Positions 7,747 through 17,038 of a stretch of DNA of 64,000 nucleotides are shown here, one piece after another (within the stretch, counting starts at the first letter, position 1; each line of letters begins with the position of its first letter). The stretch comes from Mycolicibacterium stellerae. GTDB lineage: Bacteria; Actinomycetota; Actinomycetes; Mycobacteriales; Mycobacteriaceae. The notes beneath the pieces were generated by a model. The model did not search any database. It worked only from the letters and a program-made list of their open reading frames with translations, and had not been told where the DNA came from. Position numbers and translations under genes: made by a program. The stretch covers positions 1 through 64,000 of the forward strand of contig NZ_RARC01000028.1 in NCBI RefSeq assembly GCF_003719305.1. The letters are read 5' to 3'.

Positions 7747-10700
7747 ATGGGCTGGCATACCGGGCCGCCGAGCTGGACCGAGATGGAGCGGGTGCTCACG
7801 GGCAAACCGCGTCGTGCCGGCTGGCCCATCGACCAGCAGATCGGCGACGGCGGCGACAGCCCGGCCTGGTCCCGCAAGCGTGGAAGCTATCAGCCGCCAG
7901 AGTCGCACCGGCGTTCCTCGTCGATCCCCTATGCCGAGTTGCACGCGCATTCGGCGTACAGCTTCCTCGACGGCGCCAGCACGCCGGAGGAACTCGTCGA
8001 AGAGGCCGCAAGGCTCGACCTGCGCGCCATCGCCCTGACCGATCACGACGGGCTCTACGGGGTGGTCCGCTTCGCCGAAGCGGCCAGGGAACTCGACGTG
8101 CAGACGGTGTTCGGTGCCGAACTGTCCCTCGGCGGCGGCGATCGCACCGAGGAGCCAGACCCCCGCGGGCCGCACCTGCTTGTGCTTGCCCGGGGTCCCG
8201 AAGGGTATCGACGGCTGTCGCGCCAGTTGGCGTCGGCGCATCTTGCCGGCGGCGAAAAGGGTGTCCTGCGCTACGACTACGACGCATTGACAGAGGCGGC
8301 GGGCGGACGTTGGCAGATTCTGACCGGCTGCCGCAAAGGCCATGTTCGCCAGGCACTTTCCAGCGGAGGACCGGTAGCGGCAGAGAAGGCGCTCGCCGAT
8401 CTGGTGGACCGGTTCGGCAGCGACCGGGTCAGCATCGAGCTCACCCACCACGGGCATCCTCTCGACGACGAGCGCAACGGCGCACTCGCGGAATTGGCAC
8501 CCCGGTTCGGTCTCGGCGTCGTCGCCACCACCGCCGCCCATTTCGCCGAGCCGTCCCGAGGGCGGCTGGCGATGGCCATGGGGGCGATCCGGGCCCGCAA
8601 CTCGATCGACGAAGCGGCGGGCTACCTTGCCCCGCTTGGTGGTTCACACTTGCGCTCGGGGGAGGAGATGGCGCGGGTCTTCGCGCAATTCCCCTTGGCT
8701 GTGACCGCCGCTGCGAACCTCGGTGAGCAGTGCGCCTTCGAGCTGGCGCTGATCGCCCCGAAGTTGCCGCCGTTCGATGTGCCCGACGGGCACACCGAGG
8801 ACAGCTGGCTGCGGCACCTGGTCATGACCGGCGCCGGAAACCGATACGGGCCGCCCGAGCGGGCGCGGCGCGCATACGAACAGATCGAGCACGAGCTGAA
8901 AATCATCGAGCAGCTGACCTTCCCCGGTTATTTCCTTGTGGTGCACGACATCACCCGGTTCTGCAGGGAGAACGGCATCCTCGCCCAGGGCAGGGGATCG
9001 GCGGCCAACTCGGCGGTCTGCTACGCCCTCGGTGTCACCAACGTCGATCCGGTCGCCAACGAACTGCTGTTCGAGCGGTTTCTGTCCCCGGCAAGAGACG
9101 GCCCACCCGATATCGACATCGACATCGAATCGGACCTGCGGGAGAAGGCCATTCAGTACGTCTACGACCGCTACGGCCGCGACTATGCCGCCCAGGTCGC
9201 CAACGTCATCACCTACCGCGGCCGCAGCGCGGTGCGCGACATGGCCCGCGCGCTGGGATTCTCGCAAGGCCAGCAGGACGCGTGGAGCAAGCAGATCGGC
9301 CAGTGGGGCAACCTCACCGAATCTACCCATGTCGAGGATGTCCCCGAACCGGTCATCGACCTGGCTGTGCAGATCTCGAACCTGCCGCGGCACATGGGCA
9401 TCCACTCCGGCGGCATGGTGATCTGCGACCGGCCGATTGCCGACGTCTGCCCGGTGGAGTGGGCGCGGATGGAGAACCGCAGCGTGCTGCAGTGGGACAA
9501 GGACGACTGCGCGGCAATCGGTTTGGTGAAGTTCGACCTTCTCGGCCTTGGCATGCTCTCTGCCCTGCACTACTGCATCGATCTGGTCGCCGAGCACAAG
9601 GGCATCGACGTCGACCTGGCCAAGCTCGACCTCTCCGAACAGGCGGTGTACGAGATGCTGCAGCGCGCCGATTCCGTCGGCGTTTTCCAGGTGGAGTCAC
9701 GCGCACAGATGGCTACGCTGCCCCGGCTGAAGCCGCGGGTGTTCTATGACCTGGTCGTCGAGGTGGCGCTGATCCGGCCGGGGCCGATCCAAGGCGGATC
9801 AGTGCATCCCTACATCAAGCGCAGAAATGGCGAGGAGCGCGTTACCTACGACCACCCGTCGATGGAGGCTGCGCTGCGAAAAACATTGGGTGTTCCGCTG
9901 TTTCAGGAGCAGCTCATGCAGCTCGCGGTCGACTGCGCCGGCTTCTCCGCCGCCGAGGCCGACCAGTTGCGCCGTGCGATGGGGTCAAAGCGGTCGACCG
10001 AGCGGATGCAAAGGCTGCGTGGCCGATTCTATGACGGTATGCGCGAACGGCACGGCATCACCGGCGACGTGGCCGACCGGATCTACGAGAAGCTGGAGGC
10101 ATTCGCCAACTTCGGCTTCCCGGAAAGCCATTCGCTGTCCTTTGCCTCGCTGGTGTTCTACTCGTCGTGGTTCAAGCTGCACCACCCCGCCGCGTTCTGC
10201 GCCGCGCTGCTGCGGGCGCAGCCGATGGGCTTCTACTCGCCGCAGACGTTGGTGGCCGACGCGCGTCGCCACGGTGTCACCGTGCACGGTCCGGATGTCA
10301 ACGCCAGCCTCGCGCACGCGACGCTGGAAAAGGTGGGCACCGAGGTGCGGCTGGGTATCGGCAGTGTCCGCCACATCGGCGACGAGCTGGCCGAGAAGAT
10401 CGCCGAGGAGCGAAAAGCCAACGGGTCATTCGGTTCTCTGCTTGATCTGACCGGCCGGGTACAGCTCTCCGTTCCGCAGACCGAAGCGCTCGCGACGGCG
10501 GGTGCGCTTGCCTGCTTCGGCATCACCCGACGCGAAGGACTGTGGGCCGCTGGCGCGGCCGCCACCCAGCGGCCGGACCGGCTGCCTGGTGTCGGGGCGT
10601 CGTCACACGTTCCGACCCTGCCGGGGATGACCGAGCTGGAACTGGCGGCCTCCGATGTTTGGGCCACCGGGATCTCGCCGGACAGCTACCCCACCCAATT

Positions 10701-11040
10701 CCTGCGGGCGGATCTCGACGCGATGGGAGTCGTCACGGCAGACCGGCTGCTGTCGGTGCCCGACGGAACCCGGGTGCTGGTGGCAGGGGCGGTGACACAC
10801 CGGCAGCGGCCCGCGACGGCGCAGGGCGTGACGTTCATCAACCTCGAGGACGAGACCGGCATGGTCAACATCCTGTGTTCGCAGGGGGTTTGGAAGCGCT
10901 ACCGCAAGCTGGCGCAGACCGCGTCGGCCATGGTGATCCGTGGTCAGGTGCAGAACGCCACCGGCGCGGTCACCGTCGTCGCCGACCGGCTCGGCAAGCT
11001 CGATATGCGGATCGCGTCGCGCAGCCGCGACTTCAGGTAG
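7747..11040 (+). CDS. dnaE2: Error-prone DNA polymerase DnaE2 (ImuC)
   Basis: A 1097-residue C-family polymerase alpha subunit for damage-induced mutagenic translesion synthesis, acting with ImuA' and ImuB in mycobacteria. The N-terminal PHP domain is seen as YAELHAHSAYSFLDG (about 62-76), the catalytic palm as PPDIDIDIESD (about 454-464) and a C-terminal OB fold as VLVAGAVTHRQRPATAQGVT. The length matches DnaE2 rather than the longer replicative DnaE1. The first residues MGWHTGPPSWTEMERVL match the M. tuberculosis protein as I recall it, supporting this start. It is controlled by the LexA box just upstream. Its 3' end overlaps the convergent methyltransferase gene by 8 bp. imuA' and imuB are not in the window. 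Confidence 0.96.
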   Translation: MGWHTGPPSWTEMERVLTGKPRRAGWPIDQQIGDGGDSPAWSRKRGSYQPPESHRRSSSIPYAELHAHSAYSFLDGASTPEELVEEAARLDLRAIALTDHDGLYGVVRFAEAARELDVQTVFGAELSLGGGDRTEEPDPRGPHLLVLARGPEGYRRLSRQLASAHLAGGEKGVLRYDYDALTEAAGGRWQILTGCRKGHVRQALSSGGPVAAEKALADLVDRFGSDRVSIELTHHGHPLDDERNGALAELAPRFGLGVVATTAAHFAEPSRGRLAMAMGAIRARNSIDEAAGYLAPLGGSHLRSGEEMARVFAQFPLAVTAAANLGEQCAFELALIAPKLPPFDVPDGHTEDSWLRHLVMTGAGNRYGPPERARRAYEQIEHELKIIEQLTFPGYFLVVHDITRFCRENGILAQGRGSAANSAVCYALGVTNVDPVANELLFERFLSPARDGPPDIDIDIESDLREKAIQYVYDRYGRDYAAQVANVITYRGRSAVRDMARALGFSQGQQDAWSKQIGQWGNLTESTHVEDVPEPVIDLAVQISNLPRHMGIHSGGMVICDRPIADVCPVEWARMENRSVLQWDKDDCAAIGLVKFDLLGLGMLSALHYCIDLVAEHKGIDVDLAKLDLSEQAVYEMLQRADSVGVFQVESRAQMATLPRLKPRVFYDLVVEVALIRPGPIQGGSVHPYIKRRNGEERVTYDHPSMEAALRKTLGVPLFQEQLMQLAVDCAGFSAAEADQLRRAMGSKRSTERMQRLRGRFYDGMRERHGITGDVADRIYEKLEAFANFGFPESHSLSFASLVFYSSWFKLHHPAAFCAALLRAQPMGFYSPQTLVADARRHGVTVHGPDVNASLAHATLEKVGTEVRLGIGSVRHIGDELAEKIAEERKANGSFGSLLDLTGRVQLSVPQTEALATAGALACFGITRREGLWAAGAAATQRPDRLPGVGASSHVPTLPGMTELELAASDVWATGISPDSYPTQFLRADLDAMGVVTADRLLSVPDGTRVLVAGAVTHRQRPATAQGVTFINLEDETGMVNILCSQGVWKRYRKLAQTASAMVIRGQVQNATGAVTVVADRLGKLDMRIASRSRDFR

Positions 11041-11647
11041 GGCTCTTGATCCACCTCCACTGCGTCGACCACCAGGCGGTAGCGCCGGGCAGGGAATCGC
11101 GCACGGCGCCGACAACGCCCGGCCACCATTCGGCATTGAAATCGTCTCCGGACAGCCAACCCCCGACGCGGATCTTCGGCGCCCACGCCGCGATATCAGC
11201 CGAGACGCTGGCGTAGTCGTGGCGCGCGTCGATGTGCACCCAGGCCAGTGACCGGTCGGGAAACAATTGCGAAGCCGCAACCGAGTCGCTGATGAGCAGT
11301 TGCACCAGATCGGCTGCGCCGCAGGCGATCACGTTGCGGTGCAGCAGGCCCGCGAAGGTCCCGCCGCCGTACTCGACCGCGGGACCGTGCGCATTGGTGT
11401 CTCCCCGGCCCTCGGCACCGCTGCCCCGCGCGGTGTCGACGCCGATGAGCGTTATGTCGAGGCCGCTGTCGCGAACCACCTCGGCCAGCGAGCAGATGCT
11501 CTTACCCAGATAGCAGCCCACCTCGGCGAACCGGCTCCCGTCGCCGAAGTGGGCGACCGCCTCCTCCTGGGCGCTGCGCCATTGGAACCAGCCCGGGATG
11601 TCCTGCCATCGTCGGACCGGGCGCTCGAAATCGGATTCGGTATGCAT
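11033..11647 (-). CDS. Class I SAM-dependent methyltransferase (Methyltransf_24-like)
   Basis: 204 residues. FAEVGCYLGKSICSLAEVV (about 40-58) is a SAM-binding motif I of the Methyltransf_24 type. LIGVDTARG gives the acidic residue after strand 2, and WVHIDARHDYASVSADI with GGWLSGDDF is the usual motif of small-molecule or sugar methyltransferases of this family. The substrate cannot be inferred. It starts one base after the stop of the preceding flavin-reductase-like gene on the same strand, so they form an operon, and its 3' end overlaps dnaE2. Confidence 0.75.
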   Translation of the reverse strand: MHTESDFERPVRRWQDIPGWFQWRSAQEEAVAHFGDGSRFAEVGCYLGKSICSLAEVVRDSGLDITLIGVDTARGSGAEGRGDTNAHGPAVEYGGGTFAGLLHRNVIACGAADLVQLLISDSVAASQLFPDRSLAWVHIDARHDYASVSADIAAWAPKIRVGGWLSGDDFNAEWWPGVVGAVRDSLPGATAWWSTQWRWIKSPT

Positions 11648-11648
11648 G

Positions 11649-12062
11649 TCAGCCCTCGGTCGGTGTGGTCCACACCTTGTCGATGCTGATCTTCAGCCGG
11701 GTGTTGTAGTCACCCATCGCGTCGGCGAGACCGAACTGCGTGGCATCGGCCTGGTACTTCTTCCAGTACGGGCCGTCCTCGCGCGGGTCGGATTCCGTCG
11801 CCTCGACCGTCGCCTCGCCGCCGACCACGATGACGCCCCCGCCATTGCCATCGGAGTCCAGGTTCAGGCTCACCCGCGGGTGGCTTGAGATGTGCCTGAC
11901 CTTGGCGGCATCGGGCATCGAGTAGACGACGATGTCGGTGCCGTCAAAGTAGAACCACACCAGCTTGGGTACCGGCTGACCGGATCTGGCCACCGTGGTC
12001 AGCCACCCGGAGTGGTCGGCTTGAAGCCTGCTGGACACTTCTTGTGTGAATTCGACTGCCAT
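11649..12062 (-). CDS. Pyridoxamine 5'-phosphate oxidase-like / F420 split-barrel protein (Rv3369-like)
   Basis: 137 residues with a split beta-barrel flavin-binding fold: a start like EFTQEVSSRLQADHSGWLTT, then PVPKLVWFYFDGTDIVVYS, then HPRVSLNLDSDG. Members bind FMN or F420 and reduce small molecules; mycobacteria have many of unknown substrate. The order here (this gene divergent from a nitroreductase) matches Rv3369/Rv3368c of M. tuberculosis as I recall. The frame is open further upstream to 12416, but the homologous N-terminus and a leaderless-type promoter support ATG at 12062. Function beyond cofactor binding is not known. Confidence 0.82.
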   Translation of the reverse strand: MAVEFTQEVSSRLQADHSGWLTTVARSGQPVPKLVWFYFDGTDIVVYSMPDAAKVRHISSHPRVSLNLDSDGNGGGVIVVGGEATVEATESDPREDGPYWKKYQADATQFGLADAMGDYNTRLKISIDKVWTTPTEG

Positions 12063-12069
12063 AGAAGCG

Positions 12070-12088
12070 AATGTAATCTCGCTAGTGT
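12070..12088. promoter_or_regulatory. Back-to-back promoters of two divergent leaderless genes
   Basis: On the minus strand TACATT (12075-12070) lies seven bases before the ATG at 12062. On the plus strand TAGTGT (12083-12088) lies seven bases before the ATG at 12096. The starts are only 33 bp apart and neither has a clear Shine-Dalgarno sequence, so both transcripts probably start at the first codon. Confidence 0.45.
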
Positions 12089-12095
12089 TTATCCT

Positions 12096-12734
12096 ATGAA
12101 CCTCAACTTGAGCGTCGATGACGTCCTGACGACCACCCGCTCGGTGCGCAAGCGGCTCGATCTGGAGAAGCCGGTGCCGCGCGAGGTGCTGATGGAGTGT
12201 CTCGACTTGGCGCTGCAGGCGCCGACGGGTTCCAATGCCCAGGGTTGGCAGTGGGTGTTCGTCGACGACCCGGAGAAGAAGAAGGCGCTCGCCGACATCT
12301 ACCGGCACAACGCCACTCCTTATCTCGACCGGGAGCGACCGACGCGCGGCGATGTCCGCGATGACCAGATCGGCGCCATGACGAGTTCGGCGAAGTACCT
12401 CAACGAACACCTTCACGAGGTGCCGGTGATGTTGGTGCCGTGCCTCGAGGGAAGTCCCGACGATGCGGTAGCGGGCAGCGCCGGGTTCTGGGGGTCACTT
12501 CTGCCCGCGGTGTGGAGTTTCATGCTTGCGCTGCGCTCGCGCGGCCTCGGGTCGGCGTGGACGACGCTGCATCTGGCCGGAAAGGGCGAGAAGCTGGCCG
12601 CCGAGGTCCTCGGCATTCCGTTCGAGGAGTACCGCCAGGGCGGCCTGTTCCCGATCGCCTACACCAAGGGCACCGACTTCAAGCGGGCCAACCGCCTGCC
12701 CGCCGAGCAGTTCACGCACTGGAATGGGTGGTGA
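12096..12734 (+). CDS. Nitroreductase-family oxidoreductase (Rv3368c-like)
   Basis: 212 residues of the FMN-dependent nitroreductase family. The N-terminus has the FMN phosphate-binding RSVRKRLDLEKPVP and the ALQAPTGSNAQGWQWVFV block (about 42-59), and LPAVWSFMLALRSRGLGSAW is the usual dimer/FMN helix. Family members use NAD(P)H to reduce nitro compounds, quinones or flavins; the substrate is not evident. It is divergent from the split-barrel protein, and its stop abuts the convergent trmL stop. M. tuberculosis has the same neighbour set. Confidence 0.87.
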   Translation: MNLNLSVDDVLTTTRSVRKRLDLEKPVPREVLMECLDLALQAPTGSNAQGWQWVFVDDPEKKKALADIYRHNATPYLDRERPTRGDVRDDQIGAMTSSAKYLNEHLHEVPVMLVPCLEGSPDDAVAGSAGFWGSLLPAVWSFMLALRSRGLGSAWTTLHLAGKGEKLAAEVLGIPFEEYRQGGLFPIAYTKGTDFKRANRLPAEQFTHWNGW

Positions 12735-13199
12735 CTAGATCGATCCGGTGAAACCATGCTGGCGCCATGCCTCGTAGACGGCGACCGCCGCGGCGTTGGA
12801 CAGGTTCAGTGATCGCCTGCCCGCCAGCATCGGAATCCGCACCCGAGAGGTGATGTGCGGGTCGGCCAGTGTCGCGTCATCCAGACCGGTGGGCTCGGGG
12901 CCGAACATCAACACGTCGCCGGGTTGGTAGGCGATGTCGGAAAACGACGCCGTCGCGTGCGCTGTGAATGCGTACACCTGCGTCGGCGCGATCGCGTCCC
13001 ACGCTGTCGCGAGGTCGGTGTGCACGGTCACCGATGCGAGGTCGTGGTAGTCCAGGCCCGCCCGGCGCAGCTTGGGTTCGGACAGCTCGAACCCGAGCGG
13101 CTCGACGAGGTGCAGCTCGCAGCCCGTCGCCGCGACCATGCGGATCGCGTTGCCGGTATTGGGTGCGATGCGGGGCGAGAAGAACATCACTTTGAACAC
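12735..13199 (-). CDS. trmL: tRNA (cytidine/uridine-34 2'-O-)-methyltransferase, SPOUT family
   Basis: 154 residues, the usual length of TrmL, which 2'-O-methylates the wobble base of tRNA-Leu. The three SPOUT knot motifs are present: APNTGNAIRMVAATG, VLMFGPEPTGL, and IPMLAGRRSLNLSNAAAVAV near the C-terminus. The start is taken as GTG at 13199, giving VFKVMFFSPRIAPNTGN, which aligns with the M. tuberculosis Rv3366 N-terminus as remembered; a longer frame to 13220 and a shorter ATG at 13187 are possible. Downstream of the coiled-coil gene's terminator, so probably transcribed separately. Confidence 0.9.
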   Translation of the reverse strand: MFKVMFFSPRIAPNTGNAIRMVAATGCELHLVEPLGFELSEPKLRRAGLDYHDLASVTVHTDLATAWDAIAPTQVYAFTAHATASFSDIAYQPGDVLMFGPEPTGLDDATLADPHITSRVRIPMLAGRRSLNLSNAAAVAVYEAWRQHGFTGSI

Positions 13200-13220
13200 A
13201 ACCCGCCATTTTTCCTGCAA

Positions 13221-13246
13221 AGCACCCCCGCCGGGACGGGGGTGCT
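13221..13246 (-). terminator. Rho-independent-type hairpin after the small charged protein gene
   Basis: AGCACCCCCG and CGGGGGTGCT pair as a perfect 10-bp stem around a six-base loop, 15 bp downstream of the stop at 13262, followed by a short TTT on the minus strand. Mycobacterial terminators often lack a long U tract. Confidence 0.7.
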
Positions 13247-13261
13247 TCGATCGTTCGATTG

Positions 13262-13474
13262 TCAGGACTTGGTAGCGGCCTTCCGGCGCGTTTCCTGCGC
13301 CTTGGCCTTCGCGCGAGCCTTCTCGGCCTCGGCCTCTTTACGGGCTGCCTCAAGCTGATTGGAGGCCTTGTCGACCTGTGCCCGACCCTCTTCCTGAAGA
13401 TCACTGCGGCTCAGGATCAAACCGATGACCTGCTTGGTGAATCCGATGGCGCCCGAGATTGGCAGTCGTCGCAA
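13262..13474 (-). CDS. Small charged helical protein of unknown function
   Basis: 70 residues. The N-terminal RLPISGAIGFTKQVIGLIL (about 3-21) is apolar and could touch a membrane or partner. The remainder is a Glu/Ala/Lys-rich helix (ASNQLEAARKEAEAEKARAK) ending in a basic tail, predicted to form a coiled coil. The start is a TTG with GGGGGGT four bases upstream, and a strong terminator follows the gene, both supporting a real gene. I recall similar short proteins encoded beside the mfpA conservon in mycobacteria, but no function is known. Confidence 0.65.
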   Translation of the reverse strand: MRRLPISGAIGFTKQVIGLILSRSDLQEEGRAQVDKASNQLEAARKEAEAEKARAKAKAQETRRKAATKS

Positions 13475-13705
13475 GTACCCCCCATTGGCATTTGCTAAGA
13501 CGTCGACTAAGGGTGTTATGGCAGCACCCCCGAACCTTGGCTGTTCAGTAAGAATTGTGGAAACGCCCGCCTGCTACTGGCATACTCGATCAATTGCCAG
13601 GCGATGAACGCCAGCCCGCAAAGGGGCAAAATCAGCAGGAAGCGTTATGAACCTCGCTCATGTAGGAAAAGACCGGCCAGCGGCCGGTAGCGCGGTGGTG
13701 CAGCA

Positions 13706-16606
13706 ATGACCACGTTCACCCAGCAAGACCTGGTGGACGGGCTGGTCACCGACGATGATGCCCAGGCGCAGGGTCGACCGAAACGACCCTCCCGATGGTC
13801 GCTGAAGAATTGGCCGGTCCGTTGGAAGGTCTTTGCGATTGCTTTGGTGCCGCTAATTCTGGCCGGCGCCTTTGGCGGCTTGCGCATCTACTCCAATGTG
13901 GTCGAAGCACGTGATCTGCAACGCGCGGCTGACCGTGCCGAAATGGTGCCGGCAATCGTTAGCTACATGAACGCCCTCAACGGTGCGCTGTTGGCTCCTG
14001 CCGCCGGCGGCGACGTGCAAGCCGCGATCGGCGCCTTCGACTCCAGCCGCGCCGCACTTCAGCGTCGGGTCAACGGCACCGCCGATGTGCCGCAGGATGT
14101 CCAGAAGGGCGTCAACAGCATGCTCGAGGGCGGGCAGGCGCAGGTGAACAAGATCGGCAACAGCGTCCCCCTGATCGACCGGGTGACCACCTACGTGCCG
14201 ATCCTGCTGACCGCCGAGGACGCCATCACCGGATTGGTCCGGGTTGACGACCAAACCATCCGCGCCCAGGCGCAGGGCCTCAGCCGCGCTGTCGGCGCCC
14301 GCGGGCTGATGATGATGGAGCAGCTCGTCGTCAACGCAGGCGCCGAGCTGCCCGACCCTGAGCTGCGCTCCCGGCTGATCGCCGTGGCAGGCACCGAGCC
14401 GTCGACGCTGTTAGGCATGGCCCAGGTGCTGGGCGTCGGCTCGCCGGAAGCCAAGCAGTTGCAGCGCGAGTACATCCACCGCACGGCCCTCATCTCGGAC
14501 CCCAATGTGCCGATCGTCGGCAATCCCGAACTCCTCGGATCGCTGCAGACCACGGATCGGGTCGCGGCCACCTTGATCGACAAGACGGCGCCCTCGATAA
14601 CCGGCGCCGTCGCCGACCAGGCTGCGGCGGCGCGCACGGAAGCCATCCGCGATTCGGCGATCGTTCTCGCCGCGATCCTGCTGGCCCTGCTGCTGGTCAC
14701 GCTGGTGGCCCGGTCGCTGATCCGTCCCTTGCGCACGCTGCGCGACAGCGCCCTTCGGGTGGCGCATGACGACCTGGCGCGCGAAATCGACCGGGTGCGC
14801 TCCGGCGAGGAGCCAGGACCCGTCGAGCCGATCCCGGTGCACACCACCGAAGAGGTCGGCCAGGTCGCCCACGCCGTCGACGAACTGCACGAGCAGGCAG
14901 TCTTGCTGGCCGGTGAGCAGAGCCGGCTTCAGCTGCAGGTCAGCGACATGTTCGAGACGCTCTCGCGGCGCAGCCGCACGCTGGTCGACCAGCAGCTCTC
15001 GCTCATCGACCGGCTGGAGCGCAACGAGGAGGACCCGGATCGGCTGGAGAGCCTGTTCCGGCTCGATCACCTGGCCGCCCGGATGCGCCGAAACGGAGCC
15101 AACCTGTTGGTCCTCGCGGGCTCGAAGGTGCCGCGCGAGCAGGCCGAGCCGGTGCCCGTCGCGGCCCTCATCAACGCCGCCGCGTCCGAGGTCGAGGACT
15201 ACACCCGCGTCGTGACCGCGACGGTGCCCGCCAGCGAGATCATCGGATCGGTCGCGGGTGACCTCGTGCACCTGCTCGCCGAGCTGCTCGACAACGCGCT
15301 GCGCTATTCGCCGCCGATCTCGCAGGTGCGGGTGTCGGCCGTGCACACGGGAAACGGCGGGCTGGTCATCGAGGTCAGCGACATCGGGCTCGGAATGACC
15401 GAGTCCGATCTGCGAGTGGCCAACACGCGCCTGCAGTCCGGTGGCGAGGTGACGCCCTACACCGCACGACACATGGGTCTGTTCGTGGTCGGCAGGCTGG
15501 CCCAGCAGCACGGACTGGTGGTTCGACTGCGCAGCACCATTGCGGGAGAAGCGAACTCGGGCACCACCGCCGGGGTATACGTGCCGTCGGAGCTGCTTCT
15601 GCGCGCAGGCATGCGCGACCAGTTCGACACCGGCCAGCAGAGCACCCCAACCGATGTGCATTCGGGGATGGCGACCGCGATGGGCCTCGGTGAGGCCGAT
15701 AACGACTACAACGAATACAACAACTATGCCGACCACGGCGACGAGGTCGGCGCGGGTCAGCTCAACGGGCACTCCGAACTGCCCGTCACGCTGTTGCCGC
15801 AACGCAGCCCCGGTGCCAGCGGCATCTCAGGGTCCCCGGCGGAGGGGGATCTGGCGCCGGTGCCCGAGGCCGAGTACGAGGACGACGACGAGTCGGAGCT
15901 CGCCTACGACGACGAGTACGACGACGGGTACGCCGACGAGCCAGTGGTCGCCTACGACGACGAGACCGACCAGGAGGCTGACGACGAGGCGTTGGAGGAG
16001 CGGGTCGCAACACCGCTGCGGCAGGCGCCCGTCGACACCTCCGCGTTCTTCGCCTCCCGCGGCCAGGCGTCGGTCAACGGCACCAATGGCGCACACGAGC
16101 CTGAACCCGAGCCGGCGCCTCAGGTGTTGCCGCAGATCGCCGAGGAAGCCTCCTCGACGACGTCGGGGGCCGACGATGCGATCTATCAGCGGATGCTCTC
16201 GGAGTGGTTGGTCGATCCGTCCGACCTGGCCAACAGCAGTGACCTGAACTGGGAGTCGGTCTGGGATCACGGTTGGTCGGTGGCAGAAGCGGCCGCCGAC
16301 GCCCCGGTCGAGACGCACACCGAGCACGGGCTGCCGATGCGCGATCCCGGCGCCCGCCTGGTGCCGGGCACGGCGGCGGGCCCGCAGGCGCGTCACGCTG
16401 CCAACGAGGTGCACTCCAACGGGGGAGCGCACCGCAGCCATGATGACGATGACGAGGTAGAGTCGGCGGCCGAACTCGGTACCGGAGCGCAAGCGGTACC
16501 GGTGCGCGATCCTGAGGCTGTTCGCGCGAGCATGAGCAGCCATTTCGGCGGCGTGCACGCCGCGCGGGCGCACGCCCAGGAGACCAGAGGAACCGATAAC
16601 GAATGA
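13706..16606 (+). CDS. Conservon sensor histidine-kinase-like protein (Rv3365c/MfpE-like)
   Basis: 966 residues, first gene of a five-gene conservon. A membrane segment near residues 42-62 (VFAIALVPLILAGAFGGL), an outside sensor domain of about 250 residues and a second segment near 315-333 (IVLAAILLALLLVTLVARS) are followed by a HAMP linker (about 334-395). The dimerisation helix carries LFRLDHLAARMRRNGANLL. The ATPase domain has the N-box HLLAELLDNALRYSPP and ISDIGLGM-like GLGM. The last 300 residues are a disordered acidic tail with runs of Asp, Glu and Tyr. In Streptomyces conservons the equivalent protein signals to the roadblock, DUF742 and GTPase partners rather than to a response regulator; none is encoded here. 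Confidence 0.9.
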   Translation: MTTFTQQDLVDGLVTDDDAQAQGRPKRPSRWSLKNWPVRWKVFAIALVPLILAGAFGGLRIYSNVVEARDLQRAADRAEMVPAIVSYMNALNGALLAPAAGGDVQAAIGAFDSSRAALQRRVNGTADVPQDVQKGVNSMLEGGQAQVNKIGNSVPLIDRVTTYVPILLTAEDAITGLVRVDDQTIRAQAQGLSRAVGARGLMMMEQLVVNAGAELPDPELRSRLIAVAGTEPSTLLGMAQVLGVGSPEAKQLQREYIHRTALISDPNVPIVGNPELLGSLQTTDRVAATLIDKTAPSITGAVADQAAAARTEAIRDSAIVLAAILLALLLVTLVARSLIRPLRTLRDSALRVAHDDLAREIDRVRSGEEPGPVEPIPVHTTEEVGQVAHAVDELHEQAVLLAGEQSRLQLQVSDMFETLSRRSRTLVDQQLSLIDRLERNEEDPDRLESLFRLDHLAARMRRNGANLLVLAGSKVPREQAEPVPVAALINAAASEVEDYTRVVTATVPASEIIGSVAGDLVHLLAELLDNALRYSPPISQVRVSAVHTGNGGLVIEVSDIGLGMTESDLRVANTRLQSGGEVTPYTARHMGLFVVGRLAQQHGLVVRLRSTIAGEANSGTTAGVYVPSELLLRAGMRDQFDTGQQSTPTDVHSGMATAMGLGEADNDYNEYNNYADHGDEVGAGQLNGHSELPVTLLPQRSPGASGISGSPAEGDLAPVPEAEYEDDDESELAYDDEYDDGYADEPVVAYDDETDQEADDEALEERVATPLRQAPVDTSAFFASRGQASVNGTNGAHEPEPEPAPQVLPQIAEEASSTTSGADDAIYQRMLSEWLVDPSDLANSSDLNWESVWDHGWSVAEAAADAPVETHTEHGLPMRDPGARLVPGTAAGPQARHAANEVHSNGGAHRSHDDDDEVESAAELGTGAQAVPVRDPEAVRASMSSHFGGVHAARAHAQETRGTDNE

Positions 16607-17031
16607 CCTTTCCGGAGGGCAGGAGCGCAAGTTCGACGCAGCGCGATTCGCTCGACTGGCTGGTCTCGAAGTTCGCCCGCGACGTATCCGGTGTCACCCA
16701 CGCGGTTCTGGTGTCCGCGGACGGTCTGCTGATGGCCGCCAGCGAGCACATGCCGATCGAGCGGGCAGACCAGCTCGCTGCGGTGGCGTCTGGCCTGGCC
16801 AGTCTGTCGACCGGTGCGTCGCAACTCTTCAACGGCGGCTACGTGTTGCAGTCCGTCGTCGAGATGGAGAACGGCTACTTGCTGCTGATGCGCGTCGGCG
16901 ACGGCTCCAACCTCGCGACGCTGGCCACTACCGGATGCGACATCGGCCAGATCGGCTACGAGATGGCGATGCTGGTCGAGCGGGTCGGCAGCGTCGTCCA
17001 GTCGCCACGACGAGCACCACAACACTCGTGA
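16603..17031 (+). CDS. Roadblock/LC7 domain protein (conservon component, Rv3364c-like)
   Basis: 142 residues, overlapping the kinase gene by 4 bp. The roadblock/LC7 fold is seen from LDWLVSKFARDVSGVTHAVL (about 17-36) through LVSADGLLMAAS to MENGYLLLMRVGDGSNLATL and the last helix. These proteins are regulators of the small GTPase encoded two genes downstream. The M. tuberculosis homologue Rv3364c has also been reported to inhibit host cathepsin G, which may not apply in an environmental species. Confidence 0.92.
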   Translation: MTFPEGRSASSTQRDSLDWLVSKFARDVSGVTHAVLVSADGLLMAASEHMPIERADQLAAVASGLASLSTGASQLFNGGYVLQSVVEMENGYLLLMRVGDGSNLATLATTGCDIGQIGYEMAMLVERVGSVVQSPRRAPQHS

Positions 17032-17038
17032 GCGACGC

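Noticed and set aside
14411..15802. 463-codon open frame antisense to the conservon kinase gene
   Set aside because: Opposite strand of a clear kinase-like gene; composition is a mirror effect.
16603..17031. Roadblock protein as a dedicated virulence inhibitor
   Set aside because: The reported host role concerns M. tuberculosis; here context supports the conservon role.
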